From Desulfovibrionaceae bacterium (lineage in GTDB: Bacteria; Desulfobacterota; Desulfovibrionia; Desulfovibrionales; Desulfovibrionaceae), in NCBI GenBank assembly GCA_030539415.1, contig JAUNSE010000145.1, positions 479 to 5,658 on the forward strand: a stretch of 5,180 nt of DNA. The letters are read 5' to 3'. Made by a program: the position numbers and the translations under genes. Below, piece by piece: positions 1 through 5,180 of this stretch; position 1 is the first letter of the stretch, and each line of letters opens with the position of its first letter. A model generated the notes under the pieces. That model searched no databases and was not told the DNA's origin. It worked only from the letters and a program-made list of their open reading frames with translations.

Positions 1-162
1 ATTCCGCCCAGGGTGGAGTACAGCCTGACCGACAAGGGGCGCTCCTGCGTGCCCATACTGCAGACCATCTGCGCCTGGGCCGGCGCCTTTCACAAGGACG
101 CGACAGAGCTGATCCCGGCCCGCTGCCGGCAGTGCGACTACGCGAACGGACAGAAGCGCTGA
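1..162 (+). CDS. HxlR-family winged-helix transcriptional regulator, C-terminal end (5' truncated by window)
   Basis: Frame 1 is open from the first base to a TGA at 160-162 and encodes 53 residues. They begin IPPRVEYSLTDKGRS and continue through PILQTICAWA. This matches the wing and the following dimerisation helix of HxlR-type (DUF24) regulators, whose usual form is 'VPPRVEYSLTEKGRSL.PIL..L..WG'. HxlR proteins are small (about 100-130 aa) DNA-binding dimers, often responding to electrophiles, redox stress or metabolites, so roughly the last half is present. The tail carries a C-x-x-C pair (RCRQCDYA), plus a cysteine in GRSCVP and one in QTICAW. Redox sensing is known in relatives such as YodB, but here it is only a possibility. 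The gene converges on the sigma54 regulator with a 15-bp gap. There is no evidence that it controls the GRE operon, whose promoter is far away on the other side of that regulator. Confidence 0.85.
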   Translation: MPPRVEYSLTDKGRSCVPILQTICAWAGAFHKDATELIPARCRQCDYANGQKR

Positions 163-177
163 GTCCGCGGGCCTGTC

Positions 178-1653
178 CTAGCCCCGCTCCTCTCCGTCCA
201 GCCCCAGCGCCGCAATCTTTTTGTAGAGGCAGCTGCGCGCGATGCCGAGCATTCTGGCCGTCTTCACCTTGTTGCCCCCGCATTTGGCCAGGGCTTCGGC
301 AATGATTCTGCGCTCGGACTCCGCCCGCGCTCCCGAAAGCGTGCCCGAGACGTCACGCGCTGCGCGCCGCTCCGCCGGCCGCCCGGGCTCGGCGCTCCCG
401 GCCAGAAACTCTCTGTCCGCCCTGCTGAAGAAGCGCTCCGGCAGATGGCGGGGCGCAAGCTCGCGCTCCCCCTCCCGCATGGAGTAGAGGGCGTAGGTCA
501 GCACGTTGCGCAGCTCGCGCACGTTGCCGCGCCAGGGATGCACGCTGAAGATGGAGAGCACCTCGCGGCCGATGCGCAGGCTGGCGGAGCGCTCCGGCCC
601 CAGCAGGCCGCGCATGATGGAATAGGCCAGCAGCGGAATGTCCGCCAGGCGCTCTCTCAGGGGCGGAACGACCAGATCGAAGAGGTTGAGGCGGTAGTAG
701 AGGTCCTCGCGGAAGCGCCCCTGCCGCACCATCTGCTCCAGATCGCGGTTGGTGGCCGATATCAGGCGGAAGTCCACGCGGCTCGGCGCAGGCGAGCCGA
801 GCTTCTTGATCTCATGGTTTTCCAGCACGCGAAGAAGCTTGGCCTGCAGGGCCATGGGCATCTCGCCGATCTCGTCCAGAAAGATGGTGCCCCCCTCGGC
901 CAGCTCGAACTGCCCCTGCCGCCCTTGGGAGCGCGCGCCTGTAAAGGCGCCGGCCTCGTAGCCGAAGAGCTCCGATTCCATGAGCTCGGCCGGAATGGCC
1001 GCGCAGTTGACAGTCACGAAGTTCTTGTCCCGGCGGGCGCTGCCCGCGTGTATGGCCTGGGCCACCAGGTCCTTGCCCGTGCCGTTCTCGCCCAGGATGA
1101 GCACGGGCTCGTCGTGCCTAGCGAAATGCCGGCCCATCTCCTTCAGGACGCGCATGGAGGCGCTCTCCCCGACAATGGAGTCGAAGGTGACGAGCTCCGT
1201 GCTCTGCCGCGGCCTGAAGGTGCTGGTCCAGCCGCTGTAGTCCTCGAGCTCGTCGATAATCTGCTGCACCTCGCTGATTCTGTCCTTCTGCGGGGACACG
1301 GAGATGTTCTCGGTCATGCAGCCGGCCACGCGCCCCTGCCCGTCCCTGAGCGGCCAGCGGTAGGTGACGCCGTAGAGGCCGTTCACGGTGACCGAGGCGC
1401 AGGAATTGGCCTCGCCCGTCTTGAGCAGCTCCATGATGCCCTGCCCGGCCGTCAGAAAGAATTCCGTGGCATCCAGGCCGATGCAGCTGTCGTCGAGGCG
1501 GTACATCTTCTTGTAGGTGGCGTTGGCAAAGACCAGTCTGGCCTGGCTGTTGAAGATGGCTATGCCCGAGTGCAGGGGCTCGAGTATGGCCCTGTTGACG
1601 CCGACCGACTCGAAAAAGGCCTCGATGTCTTTCGGTTCGATGTTCCGCTTCAT
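178..1653 (-). CDS. Sigma54-dependent transcriptional activator (PAS - AAA+ - Fis-type HTH)
   Basis: A bacterial enhancer-binding protein of 491 aa from the chosen start. Residues about 20-118 form a PAS-type sensory domain (IAIFNSQARLVFANATYKKMY). A short, probably helical linker (about 119-145) leads to the AAA+ domain (about 157-390), with Walker A GENGTGKD (188-195), the sigma54-contacting loop GAFTGA (235-240), Walker B GTIFLDE (255-261), the arginine-finger region FREDLYYRLN (314-323) and sensor II PWRGNVRELRN (373-383). A Fis-type helix-turn-helix follows at about 459-484 (NKVKTARMLGIARSCLYKKI). All catalytic motifs are intact, so it should hydrolyse ATP and open sigma54 promoters. There is no receiver domain, so it probably senses a ligand or state through PAS rather than a histidine kinase. 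The reading frame extends to an ATG at 1752, but I prefer the ATG at 1653. It has GGGGAG seven bases upstream, while the upstream ATG lacks a Shine-Dalgarno site and overlaps the predicted promoter. The gene diverges from the GRE operon, its likely target. The effector is unknown. Confidence 0.95.
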   Translation of the reverse strand: MKRNIEPKDIEAFFESVGVNRAILEPLHSGIAIFNSQARLVFANATYKKMYRLDDSCIGLDATEFFLTAGQGIMELLKTGEANSCASVTVNGLYGVTYRWPLRDGQGRVAGCMTENISVSPQKDRISEVQQIIDELEDYSGWTSTFRPRQSTELVTFDSIVGESASMRVLKEMGRHFARHDEPVLILGENGTGKDLVAQAIHAGSARRDKNFVTVNCAAIPAELMESELFGYEAGAFTGARSQGRQGQFELAEGGTIFLDEIGEMPMALQAKLLRVLENHEIKKLGSPAPSRVDFRLISATNRDLEQMVRQGRFREDLYYRLNLFDLVVPPLRERLADIPLLAYSIMRGLLGPERSASLRIGREVLSIFSVHPWRGNVRELRNVLTYALYSMREGERELAPRHLPERFFSRADREFLAGSAEPGRPAERRAARDVSGTLSGARAESERRIIAEALAKCGGNKVKTARMLGIARSCLYKKIAALGLDGEERG

Positions 1654-1660
1654 CCGCGCG

Positions 1661-1666
1661 CTCCCC
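1661..1666 (-). promoter_or_regulatory. Ribosome binding site deciding the regulator start
   Basis: On the minus strand GGGGAG lies seven bases before the ATG at 1653-1651. The longer-frame ATG at 1752-1750 has no comparable purine-rich element (it is preceded by TATCCTGAA). The extra 33 residues it would add are rich in Arg, Ala, Gly and Pro and resemble no domain. This supports the 491-residue form. Confidence 0.6.
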
Positions 1667-1742
1667 GGCAGCGGCCCCGTCTTGTGCGGCAGTGCACGGA
1701 TGGCCTGCCGCGCCGGCGTCCGGCCCGCCTGTCTGTCCTCAT

Positions 1743-1806
1743 ATGTCCTCATTTCAGGATACTATTGTCCTATTTCAAGGTCAATAATGTCCATGAAAAA
1801 GGACAT
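1743..1806. promoter_or_regulatory. Tandem three-site operator / upstream activator sequence in 22-bp register
   Basis: Three 20-bp sites of the form (A/T)TGTCC-N8-GGACA(T/A) follow each other at exactly 22-bp intervals. Site 1 (1743-1762) is ATGTCC-N8-GGATAC with two mismatches in the right arm. Site 2 (1765-1784) is TTGTCC-N8-GGTCAA with one mismatch. Site 3 (1787-1806) is ATGTCC-N8-GGACAT and is a perfect inverted repeat. Fis-type enhancer-binding proteins bind such dyads as dimers. The 22-bp period, about two helical turns, puts all sites on one face of the DNA, favouring cooperative assembly. Their centres lie about 108, 130 and 153 bp upstream of the predicted GRE transcription start, the usual distance for sigma54 enhancers. 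Assignment to the adjacent regulator is inferred from position. Confidence 0.72.
1756..1784 (-). promoter_or_regulatory. Candidate sigma70 promoter for the sigma54 regulator gene
   Basis: Reading the minus strand, TTGACC (1784-1779; 5 of 6 matches to TTGACA) is followed by an exact 17-bp spacer and TATCCT (1761-1756; 4 of 6 matches to TATAAT). Transcription would begin near 1749, inside the first codons of the longer reading frame, giving an untranslated leader of about 95 nt before the ATG at 1653. The -35 hexamer coincides with the right arm of operator 2, and the -10 overlaps the right arm of operator 1. Bound regulator would therefore be expected to occlude RNA polymerase, giving negative autoregulation. 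The -10 is imperfect and the promoter is untested. Confidence 0.5.
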
Positions 1807-1877
1807 GTGACTGCGCCCTTCCGCAGACAGATTATGGCAACTATCTGGAATCACCGTTCTTTATTCTCGTGTGAAAT

Positions 1878-1894
1878 TTGGCACAGTTCTGGCA
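1878..1894 (+). promoter_or_regulatory. Sigma54 (-24/-12) promoter of the GRE-activase operon
   Basis: The sequence T-TGGCACAGTTCTGGCA matches the sigma54 consensus TGGCACR-N4-TTGCA at every informative position except one (TGGCA instead of TTGCA in the -12 element). The essential GG (1880-1881) and GC (1892-1893) are correctly spaced. Transcription should begin near 1905. That is downstream of an in-frame ATG at 1878, so the longer GRE reading frame can be excluded. A second TGGCAC at 1897 lacks a -12 element. The divergent sigma54 activator and the enhancer-like sites upstream support the call. Confidence 0.8.
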
Positions 1895-1913
1895 ATTGGC
1901 ACATCAGCGAACA

Positions 1914-1951
1914 CCTCTCTCAGGGAGAGGGGAGACAGCCTCCCGCTCTCC
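1914..1951 (+). promoter_or_regulatory. 5' leader with two mutually exclusive hairpins
   Basis: The predicted GRE mRNA leader is about 105 nt (1905-2009). Hairpin A pairs CCTCTC (1914-1919) with GAGAGG (1925-1930) around a 5-nt loop. Hairpin B pairs GGAGAG plus GGGAG (1924-1934) with CTCCC plus CTCTCC (1940-1951) around the loop ACAGC, giving 11 base pairs interrupted only by a bulged G at 1945. The two structures share 1924-1930, so they cannot form together, and B is clearly the more stable. No run of T follows B, so it is not an intrinsic terminator. It may stabilise the 5' end of the mRNA or serve as a regulator target. No known riboswitch class was recognised. Confidence 0.4.
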
Positions 1952-1995
1952 GCAGTCAGTTCAAGCTGTTCACGCCGATCACCCTGTTTCACATC

Positions 1996-2001
1996 AAGGA
2001 G
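1996..2001 (+). promoter_or_regulatory. Ribosome binding site of the glycyl radical enzyme
   Basis: AAGGAG, a strong Shine-Dalgarno match, lies eight bases before the ATG at 2010. With the sigma54 promoter at 1878-1894 it fixes the start. The frame is open back to an ATG at 1878, but the 44 extra residues would be encoded largely upstream of the transcript start and lack family similarity. Confidence 0.85.
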
Positions 2002-2009
2002 AAGAACAG

Positions 2010-4457
2010 ATGTTCACCCCCGAAAGAACACCCGCCGCCATCGCCGCCGAAAAGGCCGGGCACGGCACATATGCCGTGGACTGGGCCACGGCCGACGACC
2101 GCATCCGCCTGTGCAAGGGCATTGTCACCGACACCAACCAGCAGATGGACCCCGAGCGCCTGAGCGTGCTCAAGGCCGTCTACGAGGAGAATCCCGGCGA
2201 GGAGCCCGTCCTTCTGCGCGCGAAGCTGCTCGAGCGTCTGCTGCTGACCAAGAAGCTCTTCCTGGACGAAAACCCTGTCGTCGGCACCCTCACCAGCATC
2301 CGCTGCGGCCTCTACGCCTATCCCGAGTGGAGCTGCGACTGGATCAAGGACGAGATGGACATGGCCAAGATCTGCTCTCTTGGCGAAATCGTCATCCCGG
2401 ACGAGACCAAGGACATCATGATGGGGGTCTACAATCAGTGGAAGGGCCGCACCGTCCGCGATGTCTCCGACCTCTACTACAAGGATCTCTACGGCATCGA
2501 TCCGCGCCCCTACATCAAATCCGGCATGCTCTACGACGTGATGAACGTCTCCCTGGGCTCCGGCTGCGCCAACTACAATCTGGTGCTGACCAGGGGCATC
2601 CGCGGCATCAGGGAAATGGTCGACGAGAGCATGGCCGCGCTCAAATGCCAGAGCGGCGACTACCGCAAGATTGCCTTCCTGCAGGGCATCCGGATCGTGC
2701 TTGACGCCTGCGTCACGTGGGCCAACCGCTATGCCGACCTCTGCGAGGAGGAGGCCGCCCGCGAGAGCGACCTCGCGAAGAAGGCCGAGCTGCTGGAAAC
2801 CGCCGACATCTGCCGCCGCGTGCCCGAATATCCCGCCGCGAACTTCCGCGAGGCCGTGCAGTCCTACTGGTTCGCGCATCTGCTGGTGGAAATCGAGCAG
2901 ATGGGCTGCGCCAATTCCCCGGGCCGTCTCGGCCAGTTCCTCTACCCCTTCTACAAGAAGGACATCGAGGAGGGCCGCATCACCCGCGAGGAGGCCAACA
3001 AGCTGACCTGCTTCCTCTTCATCCGCCACACCGAGCTCGGCACCTACTCCGGCATGGCCCATCAGAAGGCCCTGTCCGGCCACACCGGCCAGACCATCGC
3101 CCTGGGCGGCCTGACGCCCGACGGAAAGGACGCCAGCAACGACTACGAAATGGTCATCATGGAGGTGCAGGCCAGGATGCAGAACATCCAGCCCACCCTG
3201 GCCCTGTGGTACACGCCCATGATGGAGCCGGCCTACCTGATGAAGGCTGTCGACGTGGTCCGCACCGGCTGCGGCCAGCCCCAGTTCATGAACACCTCCG
3301 TGGCCGTGGCCCGCAACCTGCTGCATTTCGGCTCGCGCGGCATCACCATCGAGGACGCCCGCAATGTGGCCAATTTCGGCTGCGTGGCCAGCGGCGTGGC
3401 CGAAAAGGGCTCCTACATCGCCGGCGAGGACGCCATCTGCGCGGCCAAGTTCGTCGAGCTGGCCCTGTACGACGGCTGGGATCCCACCACGAAGAAGCAG
3501 CTCGGCCCGAAGACCGGCGAGGCCGACGACTTCGCGACCTACGACGAGCTGTACGATGCCGTGCTGAAGCAGATGGAGGCCGGCCTCAAGGTGCAGCGCA
3601 GGCACTCCAACCTGTCCACGGCCGCCCACGAGAAGATTGTGCCCAGCATCTTCCGCTCGGCCCTGCACGACGGCTGCATAGAAAGCGGCATGACAGAGGA
3701 GGCCGGCGGGCACATGTATCCCCAGGGCATGGCCATCGTCTCCACCGTGGTCGATGCCGGCAACGCCCTGCACGCCATCAGGGAGCTGGTCTTCGAGAAA
3801 AGGCTGTTCACCATCGCCGAACTGCGCCAGGCCCTTGAGGCCGACTGGATCGGCTACGAGGACATGCAGAAGATGTGCATCGACGTGGCCAAGTACGGCA
3901 ACGACAATCCGGAGAGCGACGGCTACGTGCAGCAGCTCTACAAGGATTTCGGACGCATCTACAAGGCTTGCGGCCCCGACTACTTCGGCTTCGAGGCCCA
4001 TCCGGACGCCTACTCGCTCTCCTTCCACAACCTCTACGGCTCGATCATGAATGCCTTCCCCAACGGCCGCAAGAAGGGCGTCGCCTTCACGGACGGCAGC
4101 GTCTCCGCCACGCCCGGCACCGACACCGAAGGCCCCACTGCCCTCATCAAGTCCGCGGCCCAGGCCCTCGACACGACCTGGTTCATCTCCAACCACTTCA
4201 ACATGAAGTTCCTGCCCGCCGCCCTTGAGGGCGCGAAGGGCGCCCGCAACCTCATCGACCTCATCAGGACCTACTTCGACTGGGGCGGCAGCCACATCCA
4301 GTTCAACTGCGTCTCCCACGAGACCCTGGTCGACGCCAAGGTCCATCCCCAGGACCACAAGGAGCTTGTCGTCCGCGTGGCCGGCTTCTCGGCCTACTTC
4401 ACCCGCCTCGACGGCGGCGTGCAGGACGAAATAATCAAGCGCACCGAATACCGCTAA
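2010..4457 (+). CDS. Glycyl radical enzyme of the pyruvate formate-lyase/dehydratase superfamily, substrate unknown, atypical active site
   Basis: The protein is 815 aa, normal for catalytic subunits of this family (about 780-860). The N-terminal PFL-like barrel domain begins with the family signature region around YPEWSCDWIKDEMD. It continues through GRLGQFLYPFYKKDIEEGRIT to the finger loop NFGCVASG, with the thiyl-forming cysteine at C458. The C-terminal glycine radical domain contains NAFPNGRKKG, GPTALIKS, MKFLPAALEG, IRTYFDWGG and the glycyl radical loop RVAGFSAYF, with G792 23 residues before the end. Both catalytic positions are intact, so it is expected to be an active cytoplasmic, oxygen-sensitive enzyme. 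The residue two after C458 is alanine (A460). GRE dehydratases, choline and isethionate lyases and arylacetate decarboxylases have glutamate there, and pyruvate formate-lyase uses Cys-Cys. The usual G-H-x-x-P-D-like element is G-C-A-N-Y-N (185-190). Simple 1,2-elimination and PFL-type chemistry are therefore unlikely. An X-succinate-synthase-like addition or an undescribed reaction remains possible. The activase gene follows in the same operon. Confidence 0.95.
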   Translation: MFTPERTPAAIAAEKAGHGTYAVDWATADDRIRLCKGIVTDTNQQMDPERLSVLKAVYEENPGEEPVLLRAKLLERLLLTKKLFLDENPVVGTLTSIRCGLYAYPEWSCDWIKDEMDMAKICSLGEIVIPDETKDIMMGVYNQWKGRTVRDVSDLYYKDLYGIDPRPYIKSGMLYDVMNVSLGSGCANYNLVLTRGIRGIREMVDESMAALKCQSGDYRKIAFLQGIRIVLDACVTWANRYADLCEEEAARESDLAKKAELLETADICRRVPEYPAANFREAVQSYWFAHLLVEIEQMGCANSPGRLGQFLYPFYKKDIEEGRITREEANKLTCFLFIRHTELGTYSGMAHQKALSGHTGQTIALGGLTPDGKDASNDYEMVIMEVQARMQNIQPTLALWYTPMMEPAYLMKAVDVVRTGCGQPQFMNTSVAVARNLLHFGSRGITIEDARNVANFGCVASGVAEKGSYIAGEDAICAAKFVELALYDGWDPTTKKQLGPKTGEADDFATYDELYDAVLKQMEAGLKVQRRHSNLSTAAHEKIVPSIFRSALHDGCIESGMTEEAGGHMYPQGMAIVSTVVDAGNALHAIRELVFEKRLFTIAELRQALEADWIGYEDMQKMCIDVAKYGNDNPESDGYVQQLYKDFGRIYKACGPDYFGFEAHPDAYSLSFHNLYGSIMNAFPNGRKKGVAFTDGSVSATPGTDTEGPTALIKSAAQALDTTWFISNHFNMKFLPAALEGAKGARNLIDLIRTYFDWGGSHIQFNCVSHETLVDAKVHPQDHKELVVRVAGFSAYFTRLDGGVQDEIIKRTEYR

Positions 4458-4470
4458 CCATTGAACGCAG

Positions 4471-4517
4471 GCGCCGGGCGGGCATTTCCAGCCGTTCACT
4501 CCATGTCCGCCCGGCGC
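4471..4517 (+). promoter_or_regulatory. Strong intercistronic hairpin between the GRE and activase genes
   Basis: The arms at 4471-4485 and 4503-4517 form a 15-bp stem with a single G-U wobble. The outer 11 bp (GCGCCGGGCGG / CCGCCCGGCGC) are perfect and almost entirely G-C, closing a 17-nt loop (4486-4502). The hairpin begins 13 bp after the GRE stop codon. No T-tract follows, so it is not a canonical intrinsic terminator. A likely role is to protect the 3' end of GRE mRNA or to reduce readthrough. This would suit the expected excess of GRE over its catalytic activase. The role is inferred, while the inverted repeat is plain in the sequence. Confidence 0.65.
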
Positions 4518-4548
4518 GGACAAAGAATCCGGATTCCGCAACCCGGAA
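4504..4548. repeat. Cluster of small palindromes in the GRE-activase spacer
   Basis: Three short inverted repeats follow or overlap the large hairpin: TGTCCGC-N5-GCGGACA (4504-4522), the perfect 12-bp palindrome GAATCCGGATTC (4525-4536), and TTCCG-N5-CGGAA (4534-4548). The first shares its left arm with the large hairpin, so they are alternative RNA folds. It also resembles the promoter operators, but its TGTCC/GGACA half-sites are 9 bp apart rather than 8. No function is assigned. Confidence 0.4.
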
Positions 4549-4555
4549 GCCGTCC

Positions 4556-4560
4556 AGGGG
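4556..4560 (+). promoter_or_regulatory. Ribosome binding site of the activating enzyme
   Basis: AGGGG lies eight bases before the ATG at 4569, supporting this start. The protein then begins MSATAVIYNIQRMSTQDGPG, the expected start for a GRE activase, in which the 'DGPGLRTTVFFKGC' block occurs within the first 30 residues. Confidence 0.6.
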
Positions 4561-4568
4561 CAAAGCCT

Positions 4569-5180
4569 ATGTCCGCGACAGCAGTCATCTACAATATCCA
4601 GCGCATGTCCACCCAGGACGGCCCGGGTCTCAGAACAACGGTTTTTTTCAAGGGCTGTCCGCTCAAGTGCCTGTGGTGCAGCAATCCCGAATCCCAGGCC
4701 CCGCGGCCCCAGCTCATGCACTTCGCAAACCTGTGCACCGGCTGCGGGCGCTGCCTCGATGTCTGCCCCTCCGGGGCCGTGCGCCGCGAGAACAGCCTTT
4801 TCGTCAGAGACTTCTCCCGCTGCGCCGGCTGCGGCCGGTGCGCCGAGGTCTGTCCCTCGGGCGCAGCCTCCATGTCCGGTCGCGAAATGACTGTCGATGA
4901 CATCATGCGGGCCGTGCGCAGAGACGCCTCCTTCTACTTCAATTCCGGCGGCGGGGTGACCTTCAGCGGAGGCGAATGCACCATGCAGGGCGCCTTCCTC
5001 GCCGACCTGCTCGATGCCTGTCTCGCCGAGGGACTGCACACCTGCGTTGACACCTGCGGGCAGACTCCGGCCGGCGTGTTCGAACGCGTTCTGGAACGGG
5101 CCGACCTGCTGCTCTACGACATCAAGCACATGGACAGCGCAGAGCACAGAAAGCTCACCGGCGCCGGCTGCGAAACAATA
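4569..5180 (+). CDS. Glycyl radical enzyme activating enzyme (radical SAM, two extra 4Fe-4S sites), 3' truncated by window
   Basis: The frame is open from ATG 4569 to the end of the window (204 codons, no stop). Full-length relatives are about 300 aa, so roughly the C-terminal third is missing. Residues 17-29 (DGPGLRTTVFFKG) precede the radical SAM cluster motif C30-P-L-K-C34-L-W-C37, which binds a [4Fe-4S] cluster and S-adenosylmethionine. Two ferredoxin-like motifs follow, CTGCGRCLDVC (C56, C59, C62, C66) and CAGCGRCAEVC (C85, C88, C91, C95). They are typical of activases of non-PFL GREs and absent from classical PflA. The SAM-binding SGGE is at 133-136 and the YDIKHMD block at 183-189. It should cleave SAM to a 5'-deoxyadenosyl radical that abstracts hydrogen from G792 of the upstream GRE, in the cytoplasm. 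The gene lies 111 bp downstream of the GRE with no promoter recognised between them, so co-transcription from the sigma54 promoter is likely. Confidence 0.95.
   Translation, partial: MSATAVIYNIQRMSTQDGPGLRTTVFFKGCPLKCLWCSNPESQAPRPQLMHFANLCTGCGRCLDVCPSGAVRRENSLFVRDFSRCAGCGRCAEVCPSGAASMSGREMTVDDIMRAVRRDASFYFNSGGGVTFSGGECTMQGAFLADLLDACLAEGLHTCVDTCGQTPAGVFERVLERADLLLYDIKHMDSAEHRKLTGAGCETI

Noticed and set aside
148..178. GGACAG (148-153) and CTGTCC (173-178) as a convergent terminator between the HxlR and sigma54 regulator genes
   Set aside because: The stem is only 6 bp with a 19-nt loop and no T-tract on either strand. It overlaps both coding ends and may be chance.
1811..1826. CTGCG-N6-CGCAG small inverted repeat
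   Set aside because: Five-base arms in GC-rich DNA are expected by chance, and it does not match the spacing or sequence of the operator array.
1834..1850. TGGCAACTATCTGGAA as a second sigma54 promoter
   Set aside because: The -12 part lacks the invariant GC and the -24 part is degenerate. The site at 1878-1894 is much better.
1846..1866. Possible IHF site (AATCAC...CTTTA) between the operators and the sigma54 promoter
   Set aside because: The spacing and the TTR half do not fit the consensus WATCAA-N4-TTR. An IHF or other DNA bend is plausible here but not shown by the sequence.
1878..2009. Forty-four codon N-terminal extension of the GRE
   Set aside because: Its ATG lies inside the sigma54 promoter, upstream of the predicted transcript start, whereas AAGGAG precedes the ATG at 2010.
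445..2163. 572-codon plus-strand frame across the regulator and promoter region
   Set aside because: It is antisense to the sigma54 regulator and runs through the promoter into another frame of the GRE. It has no domain signature or suitable ribosome binding site and is explained by high GC.
1989..5147. Very long open frame on the minus strand (1052 codons) across the GRE and activase genes
   Set aside because: It is antisense to two proteins with clear catalytic motifs. Its composition (Gly, Ala, Val, Asp, His rich, repetitive) is what the complement of G/C-ending codons produces, and it has no recognisable domain.

Overview
The window is GC-rich DNA with strong third-position G/C bias. It carries a compact two-gene glycyl radical enzyme (GRE) module and a divergently transcribed sigma54 enhancer-binding regulator. 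GREs are killed by oxygen, so the host is an anaerobe or facultative anaerobe. High GC, a PAS/AAA+/Fis regulator and a GRE-activase pair suggest a Desulfovibrionales-like proteobacterium. This is an inference, because no taxonomic marker gene is present.

Layout. Positions 1-162 hold the last 53 codons of an HxlR-type winged-helix regulator (+ strand). Converging on it, 15 bp away, is a sigma54-dependent activator (- strand, 178 to about 1653). Between this regulator and the GRE start at 2010 lies a dense divergent control region. It contains three tandem sites of the form TGTCC-N8-GGACA (one perfect, two degenerate) in exact 22-bp register at 1743, 1765 and 1787. They overlap a sigma70-like promoter for the regulator and lie about 108-153 bp upstream of a good -24/-12 sigma54 promoter (1878-1894) facing the GRE. 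A 5' leader of about 105 nt with two mutually exclusive hairpins follows.

The GRE (2010-4457, 815 aa) is complete, with a catalytic cysteine (C458) and a C-terminal glycyl radical site (G792). A 111-bp intercistronic region with a strong 15-bp-stem hairpin separates it from its radical SAM activating enzyme (4569 onward, cut by the window end after 204 codons).

Proposed logic: the PAS regulator senses a small molecule or state, binds the 22-bp operator array, limits its own sigma70 promoter and activates the GRE-activase operon with sigma54 RNA polymerase. The activase then uses S-adenosylmethionine and [4Fe-4S] clusters to install the glycyl radical. The most interesting point is the GRE itself. 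Its active site reads G-C-V-A-S, without the glutamate two residues after the cysteine that is typical of GRE dehydratases, C-N/C-S lyases and arylacetate decarboxylases, and without the Cys-Cys pair of pyruvate formate-lyase. Its substrate cannot be assigned from sequence and may be undescribed.
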